DNA of 64,000 nucleotides from Gonocerus acuteangulatus (GCA_946811695.1 OX328132.1:59078449-59142448); one strand, 5' to 3'; counted from the first letter of the stretch, positions 1 through 12,078 are shown. The notes: generated by a model from the sequence alone, not told the origin. Made by a program: numbers and translations.

Positions 1-370
1 AATACTACGAATATCAAGTTTCGTTGAAATATATCAAGAACTACGGGGTGCATGGTCAAATTAGTGTTTTGGGTCCGGGGTAAACCCCCCTTGCGGTGGA
101 CCGATTTTGATGGTTAACGAACTCGTTCAATCGTTTGCTAATTGAATGCTATATACCATAAAAAAAAAACAAAAACAAAAACTCTGGCCGCTATCGTGTT
201 AACAGACACATACATGTATATGCTTATATATATATAAATTTTGACGGGTGTCATTTTCGGTCTCTACTAGGAAGGATCGATAAACATTTGTAGAAATTTT
301 TCAAAAATTCCGTCATGAGTGCGACCTTAATAGCTACTTTCCTTCGGAGGAAAGTGCTAAAAGCGCGTTA
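1..370 (+). repeat. Dispersed repeat F2, copy 1 (edge of window)
   Basis: Degenerate non-coding repeat. It shares ordered blocks with 3520-3740: a TTAGTGTTTTGGGTC-like block, an ATTTTCGGTCTCT-like block, and an AATAGCTAC..TTCCTT..GGAAAGTGCTAA block. A short tail of the same type recurs near 8030-8085. The blocks are related to the F1 family, which also has TTTTCGGTCTCTAGGG. The left part is cut by the window edge. No coding capacity is evident. Confidence 0.5.
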
Positions 371-690
371 ATAAGTTTTTTTTTTTTTTTGTTTTATCCC
401 TATATTCCATGAAATAATTGAGATTTCAGGACAATTTTTAAAATCATTAAAAATGTGCGAGTGTTTGGATATAACTATAGATAATGTATATATAGTCGTA
501 CATCAGTCGATTCACATCCTGGATGACGAACTCGGGTGCGCACTGACTACTGTATGTCCGCGTCCAGAGCGACCCTACGCCCACTCAGCCTTTACTGGGT
601 ACCTGAAAATAGGAGAATCAATCAAGATCATTGAACTGAAAACACTACTGCTTTAACGACCCCGAGCCTCCTAAGATCTAGAAGAATTTA
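371..690. other. Non-coding stretch, nothing recognised
   Basis: AT-rich sequence with a T-run near 378-391. An open frame of 67 codons lies at 453-656, but it has no recognisable domain and no supporting context, so I do not call a gene. Confidence 0.4.
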
Positions 691-728
691 TATATTCGGA
701 TATAAATATATATATATGTATATGTATA

Positions 729-784
<56 letters not shown>

Positions 785-916
785 TATATTCGATTTTTCC
801 CTTTAATATCTCCCTGAGGTCAATCACGCTGGCAAATTTAAAGATTCTAGCTTATTGGGAAATACCTTATAATTTTGATGGAGACAGCTGATAGACGATT
901 TTGTCGTAGCCAAAAC

Positions 917-997
<81 letters not shown>

Positions 998-1000
998 CGT
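691..1000. repeat. Two (TA)n microsatellite tracts
   Basis: Two long TA dinucleotide arrays, about 700-790 and 921-994, separated by about 130 bases of ordinary sequence. The open frames through them encode only alternating Ile-Tyr and are artefacts. TA arrays in this window often mark the ends or middles of mobile elements, but no element could be delimited here. Confidence 0.9.
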
Positions 1001-1365
1001 CGACATTTCTAGCCTGCAGCCTGTCTTGTGCTGTCCAATCAACACCAAAAGCGCTTAAATTCAATGCCGAGGATTGAACGTTTCAATATGTACATCCTTA
1101 AAATAGGATGTCTACTCGCTAAACCCCGTTCAATGTTGGAGCAAATGCCACGCATGCTTACTAGTGTCGAAAGCGTGGCTGTGTTTACTTGCGTATCACA
1201 CTTCATACCTTTTATTGCCTTGAATGGCTCCTGACCTTGGAAATGTGTTCTTATCTCGAGCGAGTGAGTTCCCAAATCCCAGTCATCTCTTGTGCTCTTC
1301 GAGGACCAGTCGACACCTGCTCCCATCCATTCATTACGCTTGGAACTAGGTTCAGGTAAAGGACG

Positions 1366-1716
1366 ACAGCCTATCTTTCTACATGGGTTCATCCTTCTCT
1401 AACCAATGTATAAATATCTTCCTACATAGGTTCATCCTTCTCTAACCAATGTAATAATATCTTTCTACATGGGTTTATCCTTCTCTAACCAATGTATAAA
1501 TATCTTCCTACATAGGTTCATCCTTCTCTAACCAATGTATTAATATCTTCCTACATGGGTTAATCCTTCTCTAACCAATGTATAAATATCTTCCTTCATG
1601 GGCTAATCCTTCTCTAACCAATGTATAAATATCTTCCTACATAGGTTCATCCATCTCTAACCAATGTATAAATATCTTCTTACATGGGTTAATCCTTCTC
1701 TAACCCATGTATAAAT
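1366..1716 (+). repeat. 43-bp minisatellite, about 8 copies
   Basis: Tandem array of a 43-bp unit of the type TTCATCCTTCTCTAACCAAT followed by GTATAAATATCTTCCTACATAGG. Unit starts fall at 1388, 1431, 1474 and so on, with constant period and a few substitutions or 1-base slips per unit. Non-coding. Confidence 0.9.
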
Positions 1717-1740
1717 TCACTCTTGAAGGAACCCTAATTT

Positions 1741-2150
1741 TGAAATAAAATTTTAATCATTCAGGATCCGTATTCTCAACAAAATTGTCTCCGGGCCGTT
1801 GATAGTCAGACTTATTCCTATATGGGATTAATTATGGCTACAGGATAAATGAATGGATTTTGAGGGAATTGGACTTATTGAGAATTATGATTTGAAGGTT
1901 CTGTAGCCTGCTGCCAAGTAACATGATACTTTCAGTAGAAATTAAAATAGTCACTGTCATCACAAATCATTCTTTATGAGCGCTAAGCGAGTTCTGCAGG
2001 TCCAGCCATTATCATCAGAGCTGTGACGAACTAAATACATTAAAGAGTTTTGTCAAAAATAAATAAAAATTCAAGTATGAACAAAAATGGCAACAATGAA
2101 TAAAAAAAAAAATTTTGTTGGCCGAATTAAGCTGTTACCAACTTCCTACA
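1741..2150. other. Unannotated AT-rich DNA
   Basis: No open frame of note, no repeat structure and no recognised element in this stretch. Confidence 0.4.
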
Positions 2151-2320
2151 AAAAATTAAAATGTTTTTAAGCTCGGTTCTATTAGTGACTTTAAAGAATT
2201 TTTGGGTGTAATAGCGTTTTAGTTGGCTAACTATTCCAAGTTCTATGTTGTTAGTATTCCAACCCCCCGGTGCTCCCAGCCCTCCCCTTCCCGAAATAGT
2301 TTCCTATATACGCCCCTGAT
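2150..2320 (-). mobile_element. G-rich MITE family (G-MITE), copy 1
   Basis: Read on the minus strand it begins GGGGCGTATATAGGAAAC, followed by a G-rich block and the blocks GGAATAGTTAGCCAACTAAA and ACGCTATTACACCCA. The same ordered blocks occur at 18183-18352, 58256-58508 and 61535-61735. The other terminus is not clear here. It is non-coding and looks like a non-autonomous DNA element; the superfamily is unknown. Confidence 0.6.
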
Positions 2321-2322
2321 GT

Positions 2323-3519
2323 CTGGATCAAAAACCAGATTGAAATTTGCATTTAACTTCATGTCTAGTCTAGTTTCACCCCCTTGAGTATTGTCATCTA
2401 CTTGCGATACACCCTATACATATGAATTTATATTTTTAACTTTTATAGCAACTTCAGGTTTTTTTTGGGGGGGGGGGATTTCATATGACGAGGCTTAATA
2501 CGTTTTGACAAATAGGCAACGAATATCAATAAATATATCGAAAACGTCTAAACTGAGTAAGCATTATTAAAATATTTTAATTATTTAATGGCCAAATTAG
2601 CATGGCCGCTATAACACCGAAGCGACTGTTAAATCACATTTGAGTCATATGAATAATTGAGACGATGTTGGAATGACCTAAGATCGCGGAGCTGCTACCC
2701 ACACGTTGAGGTCATGCCCTATACCCTATATATAGACCTGACATCTGAAATTGTGAGTAAGCTTTGACAACGTGTGTGCATGTTCCAGGGAATTTCGTAC
2801 GTGCAATCCCTGGCTATGACAATTGACTACTCAAGTGAGAAAATTGCTCCATCTGATTTATGCATTTACCGTGTTCCGTATGAATTTGATTTGACTCTCG
2901 ATTTTGTCATTATGTATCACATTATCTGATGGTGGGCCGAGTATATACACTTTTAATTTGTGCACTCTGACGGACATTTGATATAAAAAATTCGTTAACA
3001 TATACGTCTGACTATTCTGATTAAAAATATATACACCCGACTTTATTGATGCTTCAAGAAACAGAAATAACACACTTTCTCTGGTTCTTGGCATCCATGA
3101 ATTCTGTGGTTTACGTAGATAGGCTAGGTAAATTGTAATCAATGGCTGTAGACCAGGACGAGTGGACACTGAATTCCAGAATAATTTGCTTGGACAGCTG
3201 ACTAAATGTGCTGCAGAAGCCAGATTCAGCGCTCCTAGTGGTAGAACCTACAACCAATGCTCGAGCCTGTTTGGCGGCTTAATTCAATTTGAGCGTAATA
3301 CAGATTACACCACAACTTCTAATAAACCGATTTAGTTTATTTTTAAAACACAACTTTCCCTTTAGATACCCATGATGTATACCGAATGTCTTTACAATAC
3401 ACGGTAAAGAACGTTTGGTCTAAAGATATTAGTAATTTGAGTTCTGATTAACCCCCTAATGAACCATTTTCGCTTATTTTTACAACGCATTTTTCTATTT
3501 AGATGCCCACGACGGACAC
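2323..3519. other. Unannotated AT-rich DNA
   Basis: A G-run lies at 2467-2477. A minus-strand open frame of 103 codons at 2858-3169 has no recognisable motif. Nothing else could be supported. Confidence 0.35.
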
Positions 3520-3740
3520 CGAGATTCAATGCAATATAATAAAAAATACGGCAGGTATGGTGAAATAAGTGTTTTGGGTCTAGAGTACCCCTAGAATCGT
3601 CTTAGATACAGACACATATATACATTTAATTTTAACAGGGATCATTTTCGGTACCTCTTAGGTAGGATCCATGAAGAAATGTTTCGAAATCTCTTGATTG
3701 AGTGCAATCTCAATAGCTGAATTCCTTTGGAAAGTGCTAA
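3520..3740 (+). repeat. Dispersed repeat F2, copy 2
   Basis: Same block order as 1-370: AAATAAGTGTTTTGGGTCTA, then ATCATTTTCGGTACCTCTTA, then GAGTGCAATCTCAATAGCT and GGAAAGTGCTAAGAAC. Substantially diverged from copy 1. Non-coding. Confidence 0.5.
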
Positions 3741-4059
3741 GAACAAGATGAAATGGAGTCAGATCTTCCGAAGCGTTGGCCACTAGACCACGGCGAGACT
3801 CCATATTGTAACTATATTCTATTTTAAACCTAATTTCCAAACGTCTCCGGTTATCCACCTACGTTCGGGATATTGACAAGGACGTGGCAGCTTCACATGC
3901 AATCCTCATCTCCCTATAGAAAACAAAAAACTTTCAGCATATGAACTATAACATTTCACGGATTCTAAAGGCGTCCTATTTTCTGGAATTTGGCGTGTTC
4001 AACAGGAGCTTGGAGTGATCTCATTGCCCTTGGTGTAGTGTTGACCTTGTAGTGGTGCC

Positions 4060-4200
4060 GGCTCGCGCCGGTATCTCTATCGTCAGTACACAGCCGGAAC
4101 CCGGCCCTGACGTACAGTCCATCCTTTCACTAGGCTCGCCGATCGTCAGTGCACAGCCAACTCCCGTTCCTGACGCACGCTCCATCCTCTCTCTAGTCAC
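4060..4200 (+). repeat. Two tandem GC-rich ~62-bp units
   Basis: Two imperfect copies of a GC-rich unit that contrasts with the AT-rich surroundings. Each runs from ATCGTCAGT(A/G)CACAGCC through CCTGACG(T/C)AC to TCCATCCT, then a CTAG block. Function unknown; it may be the end of a longer dispersed repeat. Confidence 0.6.
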
Positions 4201-4375
4201 ATAATCGTCCGTTCTCAAATAATCCACTCGTTCACTCTTCTGCCTGCTCTCGTCAACGTTGCTTCTTGTATCATTTTCTATCTTAAATAGAATGAAGGTA
4301 ACAAATTATTATAATATATTAGCATTTATCCTCTTTTTTATCGAGTATGTCATTCAAAGTTATATATAGTCAAGT

Positions 4376-4377
<2 letters not shown>

Positions 4378-4441
<64 letters not shown>
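4378..4441. repeat. (TA)n microsatellite
   Basis: About 60 bases of TA dinucleotides with one interruption. The apparent frame through it is low-complexity. Confidence 0.9.
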
Positions 4442-7180
4442 CTTTATGGTACAGTTTTCATCTCCGGCATTAGTTTTTATAGGCCTATATTTCCCAGAAA
4501 GCCTATCCTTTTCGGGATACGGACATATTTGTAATACCCATTTCATATTTCATAATAAATTAAGAAGGATATTATAAAATATAAGACATTTTTATGTGAT
4601 GGACGCAAGTCTCATGATCTAGGATATGATACCTCAGAAATATAACGCTACAAAAACCAGTAACAAAAAAAGAAGGATAGAGTTGTTATATATATTACAA
4701 TATTATTAGCCTACTAATAAATTTAATTTCATATTTTATTCGTTCTTTTAATCCAAACTGCCCAAATTAGGTATTTAAATTTCTTGATTTAGATATTCCT
4801 CCAAACTTGATAGGTAAACAGAACTCCTCATGCTGAAATGTCGGATTTATTCAGTAATGGGCTCATCTTTAAAAAAAATTGAATATACATTACATATTCA
4901 TTCTATATATATATATATACATATATACCTGTTAGATTTTGATAACATCTGATTTGAAAATCCTTTGTATTTTATATACGAACATTAGAAAGCGCTATTT
5001 TTCGGCGAAATAGCCTGTGCTAAAAATCATAACATTAACAGCTTTGCACTTTTCACGACCTGCAGGTAATGGGGAGTAGGATGAACAACTTGAAAACGAT
5101 ATTTCAAAGGAACATAGAACTGGCGGAAATAGATTTTCACTTGTTTTACATTCATCCAAGTTGATATTTATAAATGTTGGTTACTTTTGCAATAAAAGAA
5201 ATTTTAAAACGGTTTTGTTTTTATTAACAGGCCCGACCATTTTTGACATTTTATTAATACTTTATAATTCCTTATGTTTGAATGCATGGGTTCCATAAAA
5301 AGTGGTCTACAATTTCCTTCGTCAATTACTTTCTTAAAGTTTCTGGGCGAAAGAATTTATCTCTTGCCAAGAAACGTCCTAAATACTGATATATAGAGGA
5401 TCAGAAGGAAAATTAGGTAAATCTATTACATAATATTTTTTAAAATGATTTGGAAGGCGACAATGGTCGACACTTGCTATTCAAAAGAGTTCTACAAAGT
5501 AGTGCTGACTTGGGAATTTTTATAGTACGATACGAGTTCGCATAAAATATTACTGTTATTCTTCTTATTATTTTTTAATTATATTTCTTAACAGTAATAT
5601 TAGTTTATTTATGCAAATATTCGGTAAGAATGAGCTACAAGTAATTTTTTTTTGTTTGGACTTATATGGTTCAGCTCTTAAGTACGTCCGGAAATTAATC
5701 ACATGGAGTCGAATATTCTCGTGTAGAAACGGCAAGATTCGAATGCATATGGGCGATTTTAGCACCGACAATCTCTATGCACGAAAATTTCACTATATCA
5801 AGTATTTAAATTCATTTGTCCAACAAAACGTTTACAAAAAAAAAATATTTAAAGTATCTTATGTAGGATTTCAATTTCCAACAGAGACAAGAAGGGCATG
5901 CGAAAACGCTAAGCTACCGAAAACGATAGTTTCAGCGAGTCAGACTTCATTTTTTATTTTGTAAACTTGGAAAGAAAGAGTTTATGTAATTTCTGCTCAA
6001 CGGAAAATATCATCTTTATTCGTTTTCCCTTGTACTGGTGCTTTATTACTTCAATCGAAAGTGAACTATTTTTGATTCCCGGGTTGGTACAGAAATAGAC
6101 TAGAGTTCAATCCCCTCCTGCAAAACAATTTACAGAAATTTCCCTATTGCAATTGTCCTTATACGCCACTTCGCTTCTTTTGGTAAATTCGTTCTGTCTC
6201 GATTCTCCCTTACCTTGATTTGGTATGTTTTAATTTATCTTTTTTTGTGTGTCCTCTAGCGTTTATAGCACATTCTGATGACATGATGATTCTCTTCGTT
6301 AATTTTGTATATTTATTTTTTAGCTAAATAATTCTGTGAAAAAGCATGCCGAAACGTCAAAAATATAGATTTTTACGAAATTCTGACTGTTTTTTTTTTA
6401 GCCCATACCCAACTGTTTCTTGGCTCTTTATATATTTGTATGTACGTGTCTGTTATAACACGACAGTCTTAAATGTCTGTTGTTTCCCACCAGGACTCGG
6501 TATAAAACAGACCCCTATCAAACGATTTGAAGAGTTCTGTACAGTAAAATCGGTCCTCTAGGAGAAGGAATTTTTACTTCCTTGGAACGAAATTACGTAT
6601 GAGTTTTGCTCAAAAATATCCAAAACTGGTCTTTTTGGTGTGTTTACTTTCTTTTGACGAAACTAAGTATACATCTTGCACAACTAATGAGAAATATGTG
6701 TTATTAAAATAAAGAATATCATTTAATAAGAATTAGTGATTTATTCAGGATCCGAATTATTATTTTTAATAACTCAATCAGCAGTTTATAACAAATGAAA
6801 AATAACAAAATTACTTATTTATTGTTTTTCGGTAAGTTAGTCTTCAGCAATGAGGCGCAACATAACCCACTTGAATTTTATTTCTTAGAACCATTTACAG
6901 TTGATCAGGTAAGCTACGGCTTGTGGTAAAAACTGGAAATAATCAGGATATTTTTAGCGCACACGGTTTTATGAACTGGACCTGATGAGAAAACCTACAG
7001 GTTCCGACTAGAAATGTTGACGTATCATGACTCATTGATCGCGAAAAATAACTCGTTGATATTTGCACATATTTGCAAATATGCTTGCAGAAAACTATAT
7101 TCTTTGCTTTCGGACTGAAATCAGACTGCCCTTGACCTCTTTCCCTATGTACAGTAAAGAGGATGAAGTTAAATGAGAAT
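4442..7180. other. Unannotated AT-rich DNA
   Basis: Long stretch without a supported feature. The largest open frame, 117 codons at 5611-5964 on the plus strand, has no domain I recognise and no introns or flanking exons that I could support. A 71-codon frame at 6346-6561 is equally unsupported. A short TA run lies at 4904-4918. Confidence 0.35.
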
Positions 7181-7189
7181 TATAAAGTA

Positions 7190-7690
7190 ACTAAATTAAT
7201 TGCATTACCTGACGGAATAAATTTAATTTATTTGAGAGGAAGTTGGCAAATGAATTAAAACCTCGATTCATGCAAACAGATAGTTGAATGATGGTGTGAC
7301 ATATACTCCATTTGTTGAACATTATAAAGAGGAAAAAGGTTATTAATTAATTAATAAATTTAATTTATTTGAGAGGAATCTGGGAAATTAATTAAAACCC
7401 TACCTCATACAAATACATGGCGGGGTGATAGTATAACACATATTCCATTTGTTGATGAAGGTAATAAGGAATCATGATGTAAATCAATAACTTTCATTAT
7501 AAGACAAAATAAATGCCATTTTCTTAAGCGGAAGCTGGGAAATTAATAAAAAACCCTGCAACATAAAAACACATGTTGGGATGATAGTATGACACATATT
7601 CCATTTGTTGAACATTATAAAGAGGATGAAGGTAATTAAGAATCATGAAGTACACAACTAATTTCATTACAAGACAGAATATATTGCATT
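7190..7690 (+). repeat. Degenerate ~130-155 bp tandem repeat, 3 copies
   Basis: Three diverged units, each with an AATTTATTTGAGAGGAA-like start (the third has TTTTCTTAAGCGGAAG), a GG(A/C)AAATTAATTAAAACC block, a GATGATAGTATGACACATAT block and TCCATTTGTTGAACATTATA followed by AAGAGGA. The period varies through indels. Non-coding. Confidence 0.7.
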
Positions 7691-8085
7691 TCCGACAGAA
7701 TAGAACGAAAGATGACTCTGATTCATATAAATATTTGTCTGTTCGCGCTCTAGCGTCTACAAATATAGTCTACTTTGCTTTAATTTGGAACAGAAGTATT
7801 TTATCTAAAACTATAAAGCTTTAAGCAGCAGAATCTGTCCACGGGTACTCTTTTTCCAAGGTAAATTTGGGCGAAAAAAAATCGTAACGCTTACGTTTCT
7901 AATAAACAGCTTCTAAGTACATTTTGGGCTTGATAATATGACGTTGAGGATCTAGTACCATCACTTTTGATATCTTGACAGTTTTTGAGTTACTTTTGGT
8001 AGAACCGATGGAAAAAAGAGTAATTTTTCAAACATTGTTTATGAGTGTAACACCAATAGTTACATCCCTTCGGAATGTGCACAGA
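7690..8085 (+). repeat. F1-like and F2-like fragments
   Basis: Contains TTTGTCTGTTCGCGCTCTAG and a GCGAAAAAAAATCGTAACGC block followed by TTACGTTT, both found in the F1 element body at 40890-41070. An F2-type tail lies at 8030-8085. Diverged and without ends. Confidence 0.5.
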
Positions 8086-8689
8086 TTTTTCAGACGTTAC
8101 ATTGGAAATGAGACATGTTGTGAGACGAATCCCAGGAAAACGGCAGCATGAACGGAATATTAGTCAGGCTGTCTCGAAACAAGGTCATTAGAGTATATGA
8201 ATCTATGTATGAGCTACGCAATCGAACGTCCAACTAATTCTTGTCTGTACTCCCATCTATGAATCAGCAAAAGGCGCCCGACTAGCAGAAATTGCGTCAA
8301 TCTAGAGTGTTTCGAAGTCATCCTCTTTTTCGAGGGGATATGAAAAACGTACAGTAGAAGCTATTTTTTTGCTTCTAGACTTCAGACCATTTGTTGTTGA
8401 AAACTATATATTTATAAATTGAGGCAAAGAAAAGCGTGATTTTTGGTGCTGAAATACAACGAATATTTAAGGAGAGGACATAGTAGTCCAGAGTCCATCT
8501 GTAAATACCTTCAACTTACCAAAACTTTCCAACCATTTACAAGATATTTTAGAAAATATACCAAGATCCGATAACTTATCATGTCCCTTATTAAAATTTA
8601 AATATCTTAGATGAGATGAAATGTGGTACAAGTTTCAACTGAATACTCAAAATGAAAATTCGTTTGGAAAAGTAGTTGCATTAATTGTT

Positions 8690-8960
8690 CTCGTAAACGC
8701 TCACAGATATTGATGTAAAAATGGTTTTATTCGTTTTCCTACGTTAAGTAACATATTAAACGAGCAACAGCAAGCATATAAACTCGAAAACGTAAGCGTT
8801 AGCGTTTTTTCGCGAATTTTGCTCCAAAAGCCATGTTCCGGGATACGGGTTCTGCTGGTTAACAAACTTGACTGTTCAAATCAGACGAAAGACTTTTGTA
8901 CCAAATTTCATCAAAATCGGACCACTTTTGAGCCGGTGAGAGAGCGAACAGAACAAGTTT
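8690..8960 (-). repeat. F1-family fragment
   Basis: Minus-strand match in order to the F1 body: GTTCGCTCTCT.., CCGATTTTGATGAAATTTGG, GTTAACCAGCAGAA.. and a CGTTTTCGAGTT.. block. Neither F1 terminus is present. The region between 8086 and 8690 shows nothing recognisable. Confidence 0.55.
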
Positions 8961-9074
8961 CGTTCGTCAGTTCTTTGGCTGTTTAGAAAGGGTGGCAACC
9001 TAAAGGTAGCGTGATGGTAATAGCCTATCCGGGCTGGAATTGGAACCAAGATACTCTCAGTTTTTTGTTGGTGT

Positions 9075-9270
9075 GCTTCATATGATAGTATGGCAGGTTA
9101 ATTCGTCTAATGGATCCTATGCTTCAAATATATCTAGAGCCTGCTGTTTCAACCTAAGAGCCTTACAAGACAGCACCAATGTCTTCCTTCAAATAAATAT
9201 GACGCTTTTCCGTCTATCTAAAGTATTGGATCCATTAGATGAATTGACTTGCCATGTTGCGGTATGAAGC
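9075..9270. mobile_element. 196-bp foldback MITE
   Basis: Inverted repeat with arms of about 43 bp: left 9075-9117 starting GCTTCATATGATAGTATGGC, right 9228-9270 ending GGTATGAAGC. The innermost 14 bases around GGATCC match exactly, with several mismatches further out. The spacer is about 110 bp and non-coding. A C-run follows the right end. The family is unknown. Confidence 0.65.
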
Positions 9271-9431
9271 CCCCCCCCTAGCCTAATTGTAGCCGCAAAT
9301 GTAATCGTATGGCTACAAACCCCAGTACGACAAGTAAATATTTGTAAAAATGAATAGCTGAAAATGTAAATCCGTGAAGAGAAACATATCTATCAATATA
9401 CATCTCTATCTATAATAAATAGATAGATAAT

Positions 9432-9675
9432 TTAATCGGGCCTGCGTTCAAATCCCCAGCGCACTGCGGTAAGTTTTTTATCTTCTAGTGACTTCGTTCG
9501 TGGGTTGGATTACGTTAATTGATACCTGCAAAGGAAAATCAGGTGGCCGGTGCATAGCACTAACCACAATATCTCCCTATTGTGCCATAAGATCAAAAAT
9601 CAGATATCACTACAGTATCTGCCCCTCTGGGCCCTCATGGCCTGTTACGCGACTGATTTATATATATATATAAAT
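9432..9675 (+). mobile_element. SINE-A copy, 5' truncated
   Basis: Starts within a tRNA-like head (box B-like GCGTTCAAATCCCC), then TATCTTCTAGTGACTTCGTT, GGAAAATCAGGTGGCCGG, TCTCCCTATTGTGCC, and ends GGCCTGTTACGCGACTGATT running into (TA)n. All blocks recur in order in the fuller minus-strand copy at 13323-13686. It uses RNA polymerase III and LINE machinery in trans by family analogy. Confidence 0.75.
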
Positions 9676-9835
9676 AAAGAACTGTTTTTGTATCGGACTT
9701 CTCTAGCGGTCGGTTAACGCTTACGTACTTAAGCGTTACACATCCTGCTTCATCATGTGGCTGTGCATATTTTAATAGTTTCTGTTTATAAATTTATGAT
9801 TTTAAAAGCATACATGAGCACAATGTGATTCTTCG

Positions 9836-9838
<3 letters not shown>

Positions 9839-9869
<31 letters not shown>
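9839..9869. repeat. (TA)n microsatellite
   Basis: Short pure TA dinucleotide run of about 30 bases. Confidence 0.9.
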
Positions 9870-9872
<3 letters not shown>

Positions 9873-9956
9873 GTTGGTGCTTTGTCACCTATTGGTTATG
9901 AAATCCTGACATTTCTCATCTGTTGATCCGCATTGCAAAATCAGGTTGAAATAATA

Positions 9957-10000
9957 ACTGGGGTTTCCTCCTTATAGGGAGGGTGGAAACACGCTATAAA
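9957..10000 (-). repeat. F1 5'-terminal hairpin fragment
   Basis: Minus strand reads AGCGTGTTTCCACCCTCCCT then ATAAGGAGGAAACCCC, a diverged version of the F1 left-end hairpin (AGCGCGGTTCCTCCCTCC and its complement). Preceded by T-rich sequence in that orientation, as at other F1 insertions. Confidence 0.55.
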
Positions 10001-10117
10001 ACCACTATTCGATTGGAACCTTCGCTTCATAACCTTAAGTTCATTCAATGCTTTCTGATACACCATGCTTATTCTAAACATTCCCAATTCAATTAGCATT
10101 TCCGGAAAATTTCAAAA

Positions 10118-10119
10118 TC

Positions 10120-10185
<66 letters not shown>

Positions 10186-10216
10186 ATATATACATATACA
10201 TATATATATATATATT
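10118..10216. repeat. (TA)n microsatellite with ACATATAC interruptions
   Basis: About 95 bases of TA dinucleotide with two CATATAC-type interruptions. A further TA tract lies at 10597-10680. The surrounding region 10001-10935 shows no supported gene. Confidence 0.85.
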
Positions 10217-10589
10217 AATTTATAAATCAATGTTTTATTTAACATTTCAAGGAGATTGGCATCTTGATATATTTTTGCTTAATAAAACTCTCGTGAATTG
10301 GCCCTCGAAAACCTACGACAGCGATGACGTTAGTAAGGCATTGCCAAGTGGCGAATTGACGTCAGAAAAAATAAAAGCGTTGAACAGGTTTTAGGGGAAA
10401 ATCTATATGGAGTGCCCTTCAAGAGCATGAAGGAGTAACCAGGGCTGTGTTATACCCTACCATCGCAGCTAGCTCACAGCGTCTAAAAACCTAACATAGT
10501 TTTGCAGTTTTTCCACTTCCATAATTCTGTTAATAAAGGCAGCTTATTAAATCTGCGTTAGGTCTTACCGTATTTTACTCTCATGTATT

Positions 10590-10596
<7 letters not shown>

Positions 10597-10660
<64 letters not shown>

Positions 10661-10685
10661 ACACACACATATACATATATGTGTG
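10597..10685. repeat. (TA)n and (CA)n microsatellite
   Basis: TA array followed by ACACACACATATACATATAT. The 60-codon minus-strand frame through it is low-complexity. Confidence 0.85.
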
Positions 10686-10935
10686 TAGTGTGTCCCGTTT
10701 ATGGGGACCACAATTGAAATTTCTTTAAAACTATTACAGAAAGCCATAATTGCTAAGGATCAAAATTGTAGCTTTCAGATGAGTTATATTTTAATCCTAA
10801 AGACTTAATAACTATAAATCGCGATAAAATGTTAGCGTTTCCTGTTTACCCCACATTTTTGAAAACTATTCAATAAAAAAATAAAATGTATATTTTTGTA
10901 ATTCATTGAGAGGAGATCGTTGACCGTTGATGATG

Positions 10936-11172
10936 CGAAGGTAGGGATTGTCAGGGTTTGGTAGTTACTTCTTAATAAATCTACATTTTACATGGGAAAA
11001 TGATTTTATTGTTGCCGATGTTTCGGCTTGAGATTCAAGCCTTCATCAGGGCGATGAGAAGATTGAGAACTATGCCTCACGGATCCGAAACGTCCGAACA
11101 ATAAAACCATTTTCACATGTAAAATGTAGTTTTATTAAGAAGTAACAACCGAACCCTGACAATCCCTACCTA
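10936..11172. mobile_element. Inverted-repeat element with hammerhead-like core (PLE-like?)
   Basis: Left arm 10940-11030 and right arm about 11090-11171 are inverted copies. Each ends outward with GTAGGGATTGTCAGGGTT and shares an ACATTTTACATG block and a GATTTTATTGTT-type block. A hammerhead-like core sits at the inner end of the left arm on the minus strand (11014-11052). In the right arm only the GAAACGTCCGAACAATAAAA end of the core remains. No coding capacity. Related elements occur at 14767-15007 and 15957-16535. Penelope-like retroelements are known to carry hammerhead motifs, so a truncated PLE origin is possible; this is inference. Confidence 0.55.
11014..11052 (-). ncRNA. Hammerhead-ribozyme-like motif H2
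   Basis: On the minus strand: stem I strand GCC, core CTGATGA, one extra A, stem II GGCTTGA/TCAAGCC (7 perfect pairs, 3-nt loop), core GAAAC, NUH triplet ATC, stem I strand GGC (3 pairs). The order CUGANGA - stem II - GAAA - NUH with a closing stem I is that of a hammerhead with an extremely short stem III. Minimal hammerheads of this sort are reported in Penelope-like elements. The extra A before stem II departs from the consensus, although a viroid hammerhead with an extra A there is known. Activity is not shown. Confidence 0.5.
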
Positions 11173-12078
11173 TGTATATATTTGTTGTTTCGTTTTGCTT
11201 GGTAGCGCTAAAATGACAGCCAAAGTCGCACCTATTTTCAATGTCACAAGTGCAGATTTGTTTTCTAATACTCTTAAACATGATTTTTATAATTACCAAT
11301 AAGTTCAAAAATATTTCTTTTAAATGTCTTACGTTCGCCTTTTTATTAAATACACTTTTCCTGCTTTTTGTAACATTTATATTTTCATATACTATTGGCA
11401 GACTTTGCGCCATTTGATTTCTTATGTAGTGACTACACGTTTTGTTTTAATCGACACATTAGCTGTATACTATTGATAAATAGTGAGCTGAGAAAATATC
11501 TCAAAATTCACTATGCCAATACAAGATTTTTGTCGAACTACGGCTCAAACTGCGCGTAACATAATGTTGTTTGGGAAGAATAAAGCATCAGTGCATGGAT
11601 GGTTCTTATTATTTCGTCTAGGATTTTTTAAACTCGAAGAAACCAATAATTCTAAGACATTTGTAGTTATTAAGGCCTTCCGTTGTTGATTACTACCAAC
11701 TACATTACGGGAGAAGTTATATAGCATTCTTATTGGTGTACTACGGTAGTCTAATGCGTCAAACGTTTAAATTTTTTTTAATCTATGAGATTGCCGCCTA
11801 TGAATTCATGAATCATCGGATTTAGTCAGTTTCTCATTTATTAATCATTGTTTGTCAACAACCGTTGGATAAAATTGATGCTCATACATTAATCATATTG
11901 CAATATGTGTCTAATGGTTTCTTGACAAATGAAGAATATCTTGGACTTGTTGCCGGAAACATCGATCTCATCAACTATTTATAATAGAAGAGAGGAGGTT
12001 GGGAGGATTAAGCACTAAAAACAAGACAACAAGAAAATAGTTTCAAAAATGGCCAAGATGCAACGAAAACCTATAGCC
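11173..12078. other. Unannotated AT-rich DNA
   Basis: Two short minus-strand frames (11135-11413 and 11545-11727) have no recognisable domain. No repeats with clear ends. Confidence 0.35.

Noticed and set aside
824..1064. Minus-strand open frames with long Ile-Tyr repeats
   Set aside because: They are translations of (TA)n. The same holds for frames at 4347, 10565, 12673, 40118, 40701 and 42946.
1039..1392. 117-codon minus-strand frame
   Set aside because: No recognisable domain; it abuts a minisatellite and a TA array and overlaps another frame.
1366..1716. CRISPR-like array
   Set aside because: The repeats are contiguous with no unique spacers, and the genome is eukaryotic. The arrays at 14061-14560 and 28085-28790 were also rejected.
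5611..5964. 117-codon open frame as a host gene
   Set aside because: No recognisable domain, no neighbouring exons, AT-rich composition like the flanks, and an overlapping frame on the opposite strand.
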